Assembly: GCA_016718845.1 (NCBI GenBank)
Contig: JADKCK010000065.1
Location: forward strand, 1 to 41,707
DNA from: Sphingobacteriales bacterium
GTDB lineage: Bacteria; Bacteroidota; Bacteroidia; Chitinophagales; UBA2359
DNA: 41,707 nucleotides
Reading direction: 5' to 3'
Of the stretch, positions 30,364 to 39,552 are shown piece after piece; positions within the stretch are counted from its first letter, which is position 1, and each line of letters starts with the position of its first letter. A program made the position numbers and the translations under genes. The notes under the pieces were generated by a model. That model was not told the DNA's origin. It saw nothing but the letters and a program-made list of their open reading frames with translations, and searched no databases.

Positions 30364-31725
30364 ACCCCAAACATCAATAAGATAGGATTAAAACTATATC
30401 CTATTGATGTGTTTGGTAAATAAACAAACCGCTGTTAGGGTGCAAGACCTTAACAGCGGTTTATTTTTATGGTAAAATAAGACAAAAAATGTTTTTTACA
30501 CCAATAGATAGGGTTAAAACCCTATCCTATTGATGTGTTTGGTAAATAAACAAACCATTATTGAGGTACAAAAAATTAACAATGGTTTTATTTTATGGCA
30601 TAATGGGGCAAAAATGTTTGCTAAACAGGGGGTTCAACCCTATATTTAGGGTTGTAACCCTGTTTTAATTTATTTTTTTAGCCAACCGTTGTTTAAAAAA
30701 AATACCCAAACATCAATAGGATAGGTTTTTAACCCTATCTTACGAATTAATAATAATTTTATTTTATGGCATAATGTGGCAAAAAATGTTTTTTATGTCA
30801 ACAAATAGGGTTTTAACCCTATTTTATTTATTTTTTATGCCAACCGTTGTTTAACGAAATGGCAAAAAATACCCCAAACATCAATAGGATAGGGTTTTAA
30901 CCCTATCTTACGAATTAATAATGGTTTATTTTATGGCATAATGCGGCAAAAAATGTTTTTTATGTCAACAAATAGGGTTTTAGCCCTATTTTATTTATTT
31001 TTTATGCCAACCCTTGTTTAAAAAAATAGCAAAAAATACCCCAAACATCAATAGGATAGGGTTTTAACCCTATCTTACGAATTAATAATGGTTTTATTTT
31101 ATGGCATAATGTGGCAAAAAATGTTTTTTATGTCAACAAATAGGGTTTTAACCCTATTTTATTTATTTTTTATGCCAACCCTTGTTTAAAAAAATAGCAA
31201 AAAATACCCCAAACATTAATAGGATAGGGTTAAAACCCTATCTTACGAATTAACAATGGTTTTATTTTATGGCATAATGAGGCAAAAAATGTTTTTTATA
31301 CCAATAGATAGGGTTTTAACCCTATTTTATTTATTTTTTATGCCAACCGTTGTTTAAAAAAATAGCAAAAAATACCCCAAACATCAATAGGATAGGGTTT
31401 TAACCCTATCTTACGAATTAATAATGGTTTTGTTTTATGACACAATTGGGCAAAAAATGTTTTTTATATCAATAGATAGGGTTTTAACCCTATTTTATTT
31501 ATTTTTTATGCCAACCGTCGTTTAAAAAAATAGCAAAAAATACCCCAAACATCAATAGGATAGGGTTTTAACCCTATCTTACGAATTAATAATGGTTTAT
31601 TTTTATGGCATAATGTGGTAAAAAACATTTTTGATGCCAATAACCGTTTGATTGAATAACATTAAACATCAAACACATCAATAAGATAGGGTTAAAACCC
31701 TATCCTATTGATGTGTTTGGTAAAT
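30364..31725. repeat. Intergenic array of ~168-bp hairpin-bearing repeats (left flank of the VCBS/vWA gene)
   Basis: Six regular copies start with CCCCAAACATCAATAGGATA at 30705 (one C short), 30872, 31039, 31207, 31375 and 31543, a period of 167-168 bp. Each copy has two half-units of about 83 and 85 bp. Each half starts near GCAAAAAAT and contains one inverted repeat, GATAGGGTTTTAACCCTATC or the shorter ATAGGGTTTTAACCCTAT. Degenerate copies at 30364-30700 use a 126-bp spacing (the caaaaaatg core at 30481 and 30607). At the right end, 31675-31716 forms a longer hairpin with arms CACATCAATA and TATTGATGTG around the AGGGTT stem. No gene of convincing length lies in the array. Confidence 0.85.
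30426..30468 (+). terminator. Rho-independent terminator after the small lipoprotein
   Basis: AAACCGCTGTTA (30426-30437) pairs exactly with TAACAGCGGTTT (30451-30462) around a 13-base loop whose GG/CC ends can extend the stem. A T-rich stretch follows (TTATTTTT). It lies 74 bp after the stop codon. Nearly the same arms are used at 31730-31766. Confidence 0.75.
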
Positions 31726-31729
31726 AAAA

Positions 31730-31766
31730 AAACCGCTGTTAGGCTTTTAAAGCCTAACAGCGGTTT
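31730..31766. terminator. Strong bidirectional terminator next to the VCBS/vWA gene
   Basis: The 18-base arm AAACCGCTGTTAGGCTTT pairs exactly with AAAGCCTAACAGCGGTTT across a single central T. On the minus strand it is followed by a T-rich run and lies 7 bp past the stop codon of the gene ending at 31774, so it should end that transcript. On the plus strand it is followed by TTGTTT and could stop read-through from the repeat array. Confidence 0.85.
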
Positions 31767-31773
31767 TGTTTAT

Positions 31774-34700
31774 CTACTCTTTAATCCACTTAATAGTTTC
31801 TTTACTGTTTGTGTTGCTAATCTGCAACAAATACACCCCTGCGGGATACATACCTACGGGCATCTGCCAAGTGTTGATACCTTTTGTAGCATCAAAGGTT
31901 TGTTGAGTTACTAACCTACCCATTATGTCGTAGAGTTGTAGGGTGGTTGGCTGGGTTTGTGGGGCGTTGTATTGTATTTGTAGGGTGTTGGGGGTGGAGG
32001 TGTTTAGCGTTATGGGGCTTTGCACCTCGTTTTTGCCTACACTAATAGTGCCTATTTGGTGCTGTACGCCGTTGTAATCGGTTTGTAGTAGGCGGTAATA
32101 GGTGGGGGCTTGGGTAGCGGTGGCATCTAGGTATTGGTAAGATTTGGTGGTGTTGCTGTTGCCTGCACCATTTATTTTTGCGATGCTCGTAAAGTTAGTG
32201 CCATTACTGCTGCTTTGTAGCGTAAAATAATCGTTGTTTTGCTCGTTGGAGCTTAGCCAATACAATAAGTTGCCTTTGGACTGTTGCTTGCCATTAAAAC
32301 TAATTAAACTAACGGCAACGGGTTCTTCGGCGGGTAAAATGTTTAGTCGTAGGGTGTCGATGTCTTGCCCGCAATTGTTTAGGGGCGATGTGGCAGCTAC
32401 CGTAAACTGAACGTAGCCTTGTGCAATATCGGCAGGACTTGGGGTGTAGGTAGGGTTTAAAACAGTGGCATTGTCGAGGGTGCCTGTGCCTGTTGTTGTC
32501 CAGTTTATGAGCGAGCCTGTGGTGGCTTCGGCAGATAGGTTGGCGGTTTCATTGGCATAAATAGTTAGTAAGTTGGTGGCGTTTATGTAGGGCAATGCGT
32601 TGATGATAACCGTTTGGGCGGTGCTGCTAATGGCATTGCCGTTATCGTTTATAAAGGCAGGTAGGTTGTCGAGGGTGGCTGTGTTGATGATACTGCCGCT
32701 GTCTGTCCAGTTGCCTAAATATACATCGAGCATAAAGGTGGCGGTGGTGTTAGGCTGCACTTCGGCTATGGTAAAGTTAGCTGCCTGATTGCCTGTAATG
32801 TTGGTGCTTGCAATGCTTAAACCGTTGGTTAAGTAGGGTTCGGCTGCCCATATTGCGGGGGCGGGCAACAGGCTGGCAAAGCTAAGGTTTTGCAAAGCGG
32901 TATTGGTTTGGTTCTCGATGCTAAAAGTGTAGGTGATAAAACCTTCTTCGCAAACGTTGGTGGTATTTACGGCTTGCGTAAATAATACCGCCGACGATGC
33001 ACAGTCAATGCCATTGCCAATGGTTACGTCCTCGGCGGTGGTGCTTGCGGCATTAAAGTTTTGGTAGATTTGACCGCCCGTACCACCCAACAATACGCCT
33101 TGGTTGTTGTAGTTTCCGTTGCTGGCTAAGGTAGCATCATATTCATAAGTGATTGATACACAGCATCCAACCGGAATATTATACGCACCCACACCCAACG
33201 AGCAGCCATTGTAGTTAACATTGCTGTTGATAAGGGCAAAGCCTGCTGGTGGCTGGTCGGTGATGGTTACGCCAACGGCATCTACGCTGCTAATGTTGCA
33301 AACATCTACGGTGTAAATAACGGTATTGCCGCATATTGGCTGCGGAGTTGTGGTGTATTTGAGTGCCGAGAGCGTAGGCAAAGGGTCGGTGCAAATGCTG
33401 ATGTTGTCGGTGTTGTTACTGTATACGTTTTCGTTGATGCCCGTGATAGGAAAGCTAATAGGCGGCAATTGTGTGCCGTTATCGTTTAAAACGCCCCACA
33501 CATTGGCGGCATTGGTAATGGGCAGGGTAACGCTTAGGTTCTCGGAGCTGCCCGCAGCTATGGCGCAAGGTATGTAGGTGGTGAGTATGGGGGTAGCTGC
33601 AAATAGTGCAGGGTTGTTGTAGTAAAAACTGATGGGCGTACCAGCAGGTATAGATAGTTGTTGCTGCGCCGTGACGGTATAATTTATGGTGACAGAGCTA
33701 GGCGTGGGGCAGAAGTCGTTGGCGGTGTATGCGGTAATATCTAGTACGCCGTCGCGGTTAAAATAAACGGTGTTGCTACTGCCAGGGTCGGACGGGCAGA
33801 CGTAAATATTGACAATATTAGATGCCAAAGTGTTGGTTAGCAAAGAATAAGCGGGTGCGCCCGGTGCCAGTACATCAATAGAGGCTACCTGACGCAAAAT
33901 GTCGCGGGTGTAGCTGCTCGAAAAGGCATCGTCGAAAGCTATGCTTACAATAATGTAGCCCTGTGCCTTATAAGTTTCGGCTAAGGCAATTAAAGAGCCG
34001 CTCACTTGGCTTTCGGCAGCATCTGTGGAAAGCACCAACACTTTGGGTACGCCTGCGCGTTGTTCGGTGTTAAGGTAGTTGTAGCCATAGGTTAAACCAT
34101 TGTTAGGGTTTGTGCCACCGCTAAAAATGCGGTTGTTGCCCACATAGTTTTGCAAAGCACTTAGGTTGCCCGTTATGGGTATAACGGTTTGTGCTTCATC
34201 GCTCCATTCAACAATACCTACGCGGGTATCCTCTGCACCCATGCCCACGTTTAGGGCGTTGATAAAATTGACGTAAAACTGCTTGCTTTCTTCGTACTCT
34301 ACGCCATCAACCGAGCCAGATACATCGTTTAAGATAACAACATCTAAGGGGGCAAGGCACGTATTGCCGGGTGTTGTTTCGTCGAGCAGCGTAACGGTAT
34401 TTGTTACCTCATGCCCTACGCCATCGGTAACGGTAATGGTGTAATTACCTGCTAATAAGTTGGGGATAAGGTAACTATTGCTATCCACCACCCCACTGCC
34501 CGATTGCATACCCGACCAAGTAAAGCTGTAGTTAGGTGTAGCCGCTGCCACGCTTATTAGTATAGCCCCATTAGGCAGACTGTTCGAGCTGTTGGTAGAG
34601 GTAATATTAAGTACCTCAAAAATACTACCGGGTATACCTGTTAGTACAATACCTGTTTGTGTAGCGGTGTCGGCAGTGGCATTGATAACAGTTAGGGTAT

Positions 34701-36027
34701 AAGTACCTGCTGCTAGGCTATCTATTACAAAGTTTTCGGTATTACTGCTACCGCTGCCCGTAGTACCGCTGCCTTCTATTGCCCAAGTATAGGTATAGGG
34801 CGGATGTGTTAATTCACTTAATTGCACCTGCAACGAGCCCGTATTACTGCCTACACAAGACTGATTGTTTGGGCTAACGTGCAAACCAAGGGCTAATAAA
34901 TTCTCGTACCAAGCTATTTTACTGTCAGCATAAGAAGCCGAAAGTACATCATTATCTCCATCGCCATCTATGTCAATAGCATAAACAAATTTTGCACCAT
35001 TAGCATTTGTGCTAATAATTTGTTGGGCACTAAAATTACTATTACCATCATTGATGTACCAAGCTATTTTATCATCATTACCAGAAGTTGAGAGTACATC
35101 ATTATCACCGTCATCATCTAAATCAATAGCATAAACAGATATTGCACCATCGGCATTTGTACTAATAATTTGCTGGGCACTAAAATTACCGCTACCATTG
35201 TTTATATACCAAGCTATTTTATCATCTAACGGAGAAGCTGAAAGCACATCATTATCTCCATCGCCATCTATATCAATGGAATAAACATCATTTGCACCAT
35301 TGGCATTAATGCTAATAATTTGCGGGACATTAAAATTACCATTACCATTGTTTATGTACCAAGCTATTTTATCATCACTCAATGAAGCTGAAAGTACATC
35401 ATTATCTCCATCGCCATCTAAATCAATGGCAAAAACAGCATATGCACCATTGGCATTAGGACTAATTACTTGCTCTGTGCTAAAATTACCGCTACCGTTA
35501 TTCATATACCAAGCTATTTTATTATCATTAGCAGAAGCTGAAAGCACATCATTGTTTCCATCATTATTTAAATCAATGGCATAAACAGAGGTTGCACCAT
35601 TAGCAGTAGTAGTAATAATTTGCTCGGCACTAAAATCACCATTGCCATCATTTATGTACCAAGCTATTTTATCATCCCACTCAGAAGCTGAAAGAACATC
35701 ATTGTCTCCATCGTTATCTAAGTCAATGGCATAAACAGAGTTTGCTCCAATAGCATTAGTACTAATAATTTGCTCGGTGCTAAAATTGCCATTGCCATCG
35801 TTTATGTACCAAGCTATTTTATCATTATTAGCAGAAGCCGAAAGTACATCATTGTCGCCATCGCCATCTAAATCAATGGCATAAACAGAGTTTGCACCAT
35901 TAGCATTTGTACTAATTATTTGCTGGGGTCCAAAGGTGGTTTGGGCTTGGCAGTTTGTTGTTGGGTAGCAGTAAGTAAGGCAAAGCAAAAAGAAACAAAA
36001 AATACGGGTGTGTGTTTGTGTAAACAT
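31774..36027 (-). CDS. Secreted VCBS-repeat/von Willebrand A protein with T9SS sorting domain
   Basis: The start at 36027 is preferred to an upstream ATG (36069) because it is followed at once by a signal peptide (THTRIFCFFLLCLTYCYPTT, then NCQAQ). The product has about 1,417 residues. Order: seven nearly identical 50-residue VCBS/FG-GAP repeats, each with a calcium-binding DLDGDGDND loop and KIAWYINDGNGNF; two SprB-like modules; a von Willebrand A domain near residues 560-760 with the MIDAS motif DVSGSVD; a DUF11-like region; and the pre-terminal VSLISFNGKQQ...YYRLLQTDYNG sandwich. The last ~75 residues form a type A T9SS sorting domain (LQLYDIMGRLV...GMYPAGVYLLQIS). It is thus exported across the outer membrane by T9SS and likely attached at the surface or released. 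The vWA and VCBS parts suggest adhesion. It is intact, monocistronic and flanked by related repeat arrays. Confidence 0.9.
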   Translation of the reverse strand: MFTQTHTRIFCFFLLCLTYCYPTTNCQAQTTFGPQQIISTNANGANSVYAIDLDGDGDNDVLSASANNDKIAWYINDGNGNFSTEQIISTNAIGANSVYAIDLDNDGDNDVLSASEWDDKIAWYINDGNGDFSAEQIITTTANGATSVYAIDLNNDGNNDVLSASANDNKIAWYMNNGSGNFSTEQVISPNANGAYAVFAIDLDGDGDNDVLSASLSDDKIAWYINNGNGNFNVPQIISINANGANDVYSIDIDGDGDNDVLSASPLDDKIAWYINNGSGNFSAQQIISTNADGAISVYAIDLDDDGDNDVLSTSGNDDKIAWYINDGNSNFSAQQIISTNANGAKFVYAIDIDGDGDNDVLSASYADSKIAWYENLLALGLHVSPNNQSCVGSNTGSLQVQLSELTHPPYTYTWAIEGSGTTGSGSSNTENFVIDSLAAGTYTLTVINATADTATQTGIVLTGIPGSIFEVLNITSTNSSNSLPNGAILISVAAATPNYSFTWSGMQSGSGVVDSNSYLIPNLLAGNYTITVTDGVGHEVTNTVTLLDETTPGNTCLAPLDVVILNDVSGSVDGVEYEESKQFYVNFINALNVGMGAEDTRVGIVEWSDEAQTVIPITGNLSALQNYVGNNRIFSGGTNPNNGLTYGYNYLNTEQRAGVPKVLVLSTDAAESQVSGSLIALAETYKAQGYIIVSIAFDDAFSSSYTRDILRQVASIDVLAPGAPAYSLLTNTLASNIVNIYVCPSDPGSSNTVYFNRDGVLDITAYTANDFCPTPSSVTINYTVTAQQQLSIPAGTPISFYYNNPALFAATPILTTYIPCAIAAGSSENLSVTLPITNAANVWGVLNDNGTQLPPISFPITGINENVYSNNTDNISICTDPLPTLSALKYTTTPQPICGNTVIYTVDVCNISSVDAVGVTITDQPPAGFALINSNVNYNGCSLGVGAYNIPVGCCVSITYEYDATLASNGNYNNQGVLLGGTGGQIYQNFNAASTTAEDVTIGNGIDCASSAVLFTQAVNTTNVCEEGFITYTFSIENQTNTALQNLSFASLLPAPAIWAAEPYLTNGLSIASTNITGNQAANFTIAEVQPNTTATFMLDVYLGNWTDSGSIINTATLDNLPAFINDNGNAISSTAQTVIINALPYINATNLLTIYANETANLSAEATTGSLINWTTTGTGTLDNATVLNPTYTPSPADIAQGYVQFTVAATSPLNNCGQDIDTLRLNILPAEEPVAVSLISFNGKQQSKGNLLYWLSSNEQNNDYFTLQSSSNGTNFTSIAKINGAGNSNTTKSYQYLDATATQAPTYYRLLQTDYNGVQHQIGTISVGKNEVQSPITLNTSTPNTLQIQYNAPQTQPTTLQLYDIMGRLVTQQTFDATKGINTWQMPVGMYPAGVYLLQISNTNSKETIKWIKE
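34890..35940 (-). repeat. Seven 150-bp VCBS/FG-GAP coding repeats
   Basis: Seven direct 150-bp units encode the 50-residue pattern QIISTNANGA-x-x-VYAIDLDGDGDNDVLSAS...KIAWYINDGNGNFS. Differences between units are few and mostly in the variable loop after VLSAS, which implies recent expansion or gene conversion. Copy number may vary between strains because the units are so alike. The frame is kept in all seven copies, unlike in the repeat tract of gene E. Confidence 0.85.
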
Positions 36028-36189
36028 AAGTTGTAAGTTTTTGGTTAGGATTGTTGTTTGGTATGCCATGCAAAGATAGTGTTTTTTGTTGGTGGTTTTG
36101 TATGGTTTTGGTAATTTTTTTTTGTGGGGGGGGTAAAAGATGCTGTTGTTGGGATTTAATGCTTTAATAAGGTGGCGGTTTTGGGGTGA
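36028..36189 (-). promoter_or_regulatory. Promoter region of the VCBS/vWA gene
   Basis: CAAAGATA at 36071-36078 reads TATCTTTG on the minus strand, an exact -7 box of the TAnnTTTG type, 44 bp upstream of the chosen start. No TTG at the -33 distance was found. Further upstream lie a T run and G run (about 36113-36133) with nothing else recognisable. Confidence 0.45.
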
Positions 36190-36890
36190 GATGAGGCAAA
36201 AAATGTTTTTTACACCAATAGATAGGGTTAAAACCCTATCCTATTGATGTGTTTGGTAAATAAACAAACCATTATTGGGGTGCGAAAAATTAACAACGGT
36301 TTTATTTTATGGCATAATGTGGCAAAAAATGTTTTTTACATCAATAGATAGGGTTAAAACCCTATCCTATTGATGTGTTTGGTAAATAAACAAACCGTTG
36401 TTGGGGTGTAATGCCTTAATATCGGTTTAGTTTTATAATAAAATGTGGTAAAAAATGTTTTTTATGTCAACAAATAGGGTTTTAACCCTATTTTATCAAT
36501 GTTTTATACCAATAGCTGTTTAATAAAATGGCAAAAAACATCCCATACATCAATAAGATAGGGTTTTAACCCTATCTTACGAATTAATAATACCAATACC
36601 CAAGTACAAATTTAGGCAAAAAATGTTTTTTGTGCCAATACCTACGTACAGAGTTAGGCAAAAAATGTTTTTTGTGCCAATACCTACGTACAGAGTTAGG
36701 CAAAAAATGTTTTTTGTGCCAACATCCACGTACAGAGTTAGGCAAAAAATGTTTTTTGTGCCAACATCCACGTACATAGTTAGGCAAAAAATGTTTTTTG
36801 TGCCAATACCCACGTGCATATTTAGGCAAAAAATGTTTTTTGTGCCAATATCCACGTACATAGTTAGGCAAAAAATGTTTTTTCTTTTTT
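36190..36890. repeat. Hairpin repeat array (right flank) ending in a 42-bp tandem repeat
   Basis: The core GGCAAAAAATGTTTTTT (sometimes GGTAAAAAATG) starts at 36195, 36321, 36447 and then 36615, with a weaker core at 36530. It is then repeated exactly every 42 bp at 36657, 36699, 36741, 36783, 36825 and 36867. The earlier spacings are 126, 126, 83 and 85 bp. The 42-bp unit has an A-run/T-run hairpin (GGCA-AAAAA pairing with TTTTT-TGCC) followed by a palindrome-like TACGTA or CACGTG. The 126-bp part carries the same GATAGGGTTAAAACCCTATC hairpin as the left array. 42 is a multiple of three, so both strands appear open here, but the peptides are low-complexity repeats without a plausible start signal. 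Confidence 0.85.
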
Positions 36891-37134
36891 ACCTTAACTA
36901 TATGTTGGTAATAAAATCTTGTTTTATTTAATAAACCACAATTAATAAGCTATAAAAACAAACAAATAGATAAGATTAGTTAATGGGCTGTAGCAAACGT
37001 TAAATACAGTAGTAAATAACCCCATTTTTGTTGGTTAAAAAAAATATTTATTGGCAAGTGTACTTTTTTGAACAAAAAAGTGTATTTTTGTGCGCAATAT
37101 TACAAACAGCTTTTTACACTTAAAATTTTTAAAC
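36891..37134 (+). promoter_or_regulatory. Upstream region of the 37135 gene with inverted repeat and -7 box
   Basis: TATTTTTG at 37083-37090 fits the TAnnTTTG -7 box, 44 bp before the ATG. Directly upstream, 37062-37081 is an inverted repeat with arms ACTTTTTTG and CAAAAAAGT around AA, which would overlap RNA polymerase contacts and could be an operator. The TTG closest to the -33 position is 12 bp away, too near for the consensus, so the promoter call is tentative. The rest of this stretch is AT-rich with nothing else visible. Confidence 0.35.
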
Positions 37135-37881
37135 ATGACAACACACGCCGACTGGCAGTATATTCAAAATCAGTTTTTAAATGCTTTAGAAAACAGTTAC
37201 AAGTCGACAAACATTTTTGCAAAAGACCACGTTTCTAGTTTAGCTAATTTTAAAACCGATACCGACATTATTGCCCTATTTAATCGTACCGAACCAGTGT
37301 ACGATGTATTTCAAGTTAAGTACACGCTTTGGAAAAAAGCCGTTGCTTTTTACAAAGGTTCAACATCTGTTATAGATACTTTATTGCTCAACTACCGCGT
37401 TACCTTGGTGCCACGTTGGGACATTAAAATACAAAGCGAGTATATGGCATCTACCCCCGAATACTTAACTTTAATACCAAACGGCAGAACAGGTATGTAT
37501 ACAGGTGGCAAAGATACCCAAATACAAACAATACGTACCCTTGCCGAATCGTTGCTTGAGTATAGCAACTTAGCTACCCTACAAACAGAAGTAAATGATT
37601 ACTATGTTAAGATAGAAAAGGCACGCGATACACAACAACAACAAGAACAAACCGTGCAAGATGCCGCCGATGAATTGCGAAAAGCTCAAACGGCTGTTTG
37701 TGTGATGATGTACCGAAATTTAGGTAGGCTAATGGACAAATATGCCGAAGATACATTGTTTATCACTAAGTTTTATCAGCTTAATTTAATAAGAAACGTG
37801 GCATCGGATAGCAAAACCAACGAAACAGAAGTAGAAGATATTGCCCCCGATATGCCTAACGACCTAAGTACAGACGAATAA
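37135..37881 (+). CDS. Uncharacterised cytoplasmic protein with a coiled-coil segment
   Basis: The ATG at 37135 (MTTHADWQYIQNQF) is preferred; an in-frame GTG at 37090 falls inside the proposed -7 box. The product has 248 residues, no signal peptide and no membrane segment. It is rich in aromatic and basic residues in the first half (FQVKYTLWKKAVAFYKGS, LVPRWDIKI). A helical segment near residues 145-190 is rich in Gln, Glu and Ala (KARDTQQQQEQTVQDAADEL) and probably forms a coiled coil, and the tail is acidic (ETEVEDIAPDMPNDLSTDE). I do not recognise the family. It stands alone between a possible promoter with an inverted repeat and a clear terminator. Confidence 0.75.
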   Translation: MTTHADWQYIQNQFLNALENSYKSTNIFAKDHVSSLANFKTDTDIIALFNRTEPVYDVFQVKYTLWKKAVAFYKGSTSVIDTLLLNYRVTLVPRWDIKIQSEYMASTPEYLTLIPNGRTGMYTGGKDTQIQTIRTLAESLLEYSNLATLQTEVNDYYVKIEKARDTQQQQEQTVQDAADELRKAQTAVCVMMYRNLGRLMDKYAEDTLFITKFYQLNLIRNVASDSKTNETEVEDIAPDMPNDLSTDE

Positions 37882-37955
37882 AATAGTATTATGCCAAACT
37901 ACTACACCTAAATAATAGTTGTTAAAGTTTGTAATTTTAATACCAATTGTACATT

Positions 37956-37997
37956 AACCGCTATTAGTGTTTTATACACTAATAGCGGTTTTCTGTA
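37956..37997 (+). terminator. Rho-independent terminator after the 37135 gene
   Basis: AACCGCTATTAGTGT (37956-37970) and ACACTAATAGCGGTT (37976-37990) are exact reverse complements with a 5-base TTTAT loop, followed by TTCTGTATTT. It lies 74 bp past the stop codon. The next 130 bp up to the P450 stop codon show nothing recognisable. Confidence 0.8.
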
Positions 37998-38130
37998 TTT
38001 AATACAAAAGCTGTTTTGCTACTTATCAACCATATAAAGCTAAATAAACAAACAACAACTAAGGGCTAAATGCGCCAATTAGCTAATCAATAACCAATAA
38101 TTGATAATCAACAACCCCAAAAGCTTGGCA

Positions 38131-39462
38131 TTAAATGTTTACTTTTTTAAGGTGCATCCACACACCACCTTCGGGTTTTAGCGTTACTTGGGGTATTTGG
38201 CGTGGGTTAGGTGTAAGCAAATCCATTTCAACATGTTGGGCTAAAAGGGCGTTTATAACGTGCATTTCGGTAAGGGCAAAGTTGTTGCCTATGCAAATAC
38301 GTGCTCCGCCGCCAAAGGGCATAAAGATAAAACGGTTATCGCCTTTTTGTTGGAAACCCTCAAAGCGGTCGGGCATAAAGCTATGGGGGTTTTGCCAATA
38401 CAATGGGTGCCGATGAATGCCGTAAATGTTGATTATACAATTGGTGTTTGTGCCAATGTCAAAGCCATCTAAATGGTCGGGTTTATAAGCTTGTCGCCCA
38501 ACTAAGTATACGGGTGGGTGCAAACGTAGGGCTTCGTTCATTACGTTGCTGGCATATTTTAGCTGCATACTTTGCTCCATGCTTGGGGCATTGCCATTTA
38601 AGTTTTGCCAGTAATACTCTTTAAGTTGATTATCAACGGTTTTATCTTTTTTAACCAATAGCCACATCCACGAAAGCGCATTAACCGTTGTTTCGTGTCC
38701 AGCTAAAAAAATGGTCATTACTTCGTCGCGCAGTTGCTTTTCCGACATCTGTTCGCCTGTATCTTCGTCTTTGGCATTGGTTAGCATAGCCAATAGGTCG
38801 TTGGCTTGATTGTTGGGGTTTTGAGTGCGTTGCCTAATGATGCCATACACAATATCGTCGAGTATTTTTACGTGCTGTCGGGTACGAAAAAGCATGGGTG
38901 TAGGCAGCCAAAGGGGCAGTTGAACGGGCTGTTGAATGCGTTTCATGGCAAGTTCGTTGAGTATATCAACCTGTTGCCAAACGGTTTTAATGGTGTCGGG
39001 GCTAATGCTGGCGCCAAACAAAGCCTCGCAAACAATGCCAATAGTTAGGCGTGCCATTTCTTGTGTAAAGTTTATGTGACTGCCCTCCCGTTGTTTCCAA
39101 TCTTTTAGTAAGTTGGTGGTGTGTCGCACAAATAGGTCGTTTAAATTATTTATGCGGTCGCGATGAAAAGCAGGAGCCGCCAAACGTCTTTGGCGTTTCC
39201 AGAAATCGCCCTCACTGTTCAACAAACCATTTCCTAACAGTATGGATAGGGTTTTATAGGCACGTCCTTTTTTAAAGTTGCTATGATTTTCTTGCAAAAT
39301 GTATTTAGCATATTCGGGGCGTTGTATCAAATAAACTTGTCGGTTTAAAATGCGTAGCCAAGCAATATCGGGGTGTTTCTGTGGCAGTGCATGAAGTAAT
39401 GCCAATGGGTCGTTTAAAAAATCTTTTAGTTTTACACGGTGTTCGGGTGGTGGATACTGCAT
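38131..39462 (-). CDS. Cytochrome P450 monooxygenase
   Basis: The ATG at 39462 (MQYPPPEHRVKLKDF) is chosen because the residues before it look non-coding; the product has 443 residues, normal for a soluble bacterial P450. Visible family marks are the C-helix WKRQRR (about residue 88), the I-helix oxygen-activation motif AGHETT (254-259), the ExxR motif EALR (310-313), the PDRF element, and the heme loop FMPFGGGARICIG with the iron-ligand Cys at 390. P450s insert one oxygen atom into an organic substrate, using electrons from a reductase or ferredoxin not encoded nearby. The sequence resembles the CYP4/CYP102-like bacterial group, where fatty acids are common substrates, but the substrate cannot be assigned. 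It is intact and transcribed separately from the hydrolase upstream. Confidence 0.93.
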   Translation of the reverse strand: MQYPPPEHRVKLKDFLNDPLALLHALPQKHPDIAWLRILNRQVYLIQRPEYAKYILQENHSNFKKGRAYKTLSILLGNGLLNSEGDFWKRQRRLAAPAFHRDRINNLNDLFVRHTTNLLKDWKQREGSHINFTQEMARLTIGIVCEALFGASISPDTIKTVWQQVDILNELAMKRIQQPVQLPLWLPTPMLFRTRQHVKILDDIVYGIIRQRTQNPNNQANDLLAMLTNAKDEDTGEQMSEKQLRDEVMTIFLAGHETTVNALSWMWLLVKKDKTVDNQLKEYYWQNLNGNAPSMEQSMQLKYASNVMNEALRLHPPVYLVGRQAYKPDHLDGFDIGTNTNCIINIYGIHRHPLYWQNPHSFMPDRFEGFQQKGDNRFIFMPFGGGARICIGNNFALTEMHVINALLAQHVEMDLLTPNPRQIPQVTLKPEGGVWMHLKKVNI

Positions 39463-39552
39463 GTTTAGTTGTTTTTTGGTTGATGATAATAAACTGCCTT
39501 GTTTGAAGGGGCTAAGGTAGCAATAAATGTTTAAACAATGGGGGTATCTGCC

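Noticed and set aside
30364..36890. CRISPR array
   Set aside because: The repeats are direct copies of long units with no unique spacers between short conserved repeats, and no cas gene is nearby.
36577..36931. Open frames in three registers over the 42-bp repeat
   Set aside because: A 42-bp unit keeps every frame open, and the peptides are 14-residue low-complexity copies. The hairpin structure explains the region better than a protein does.
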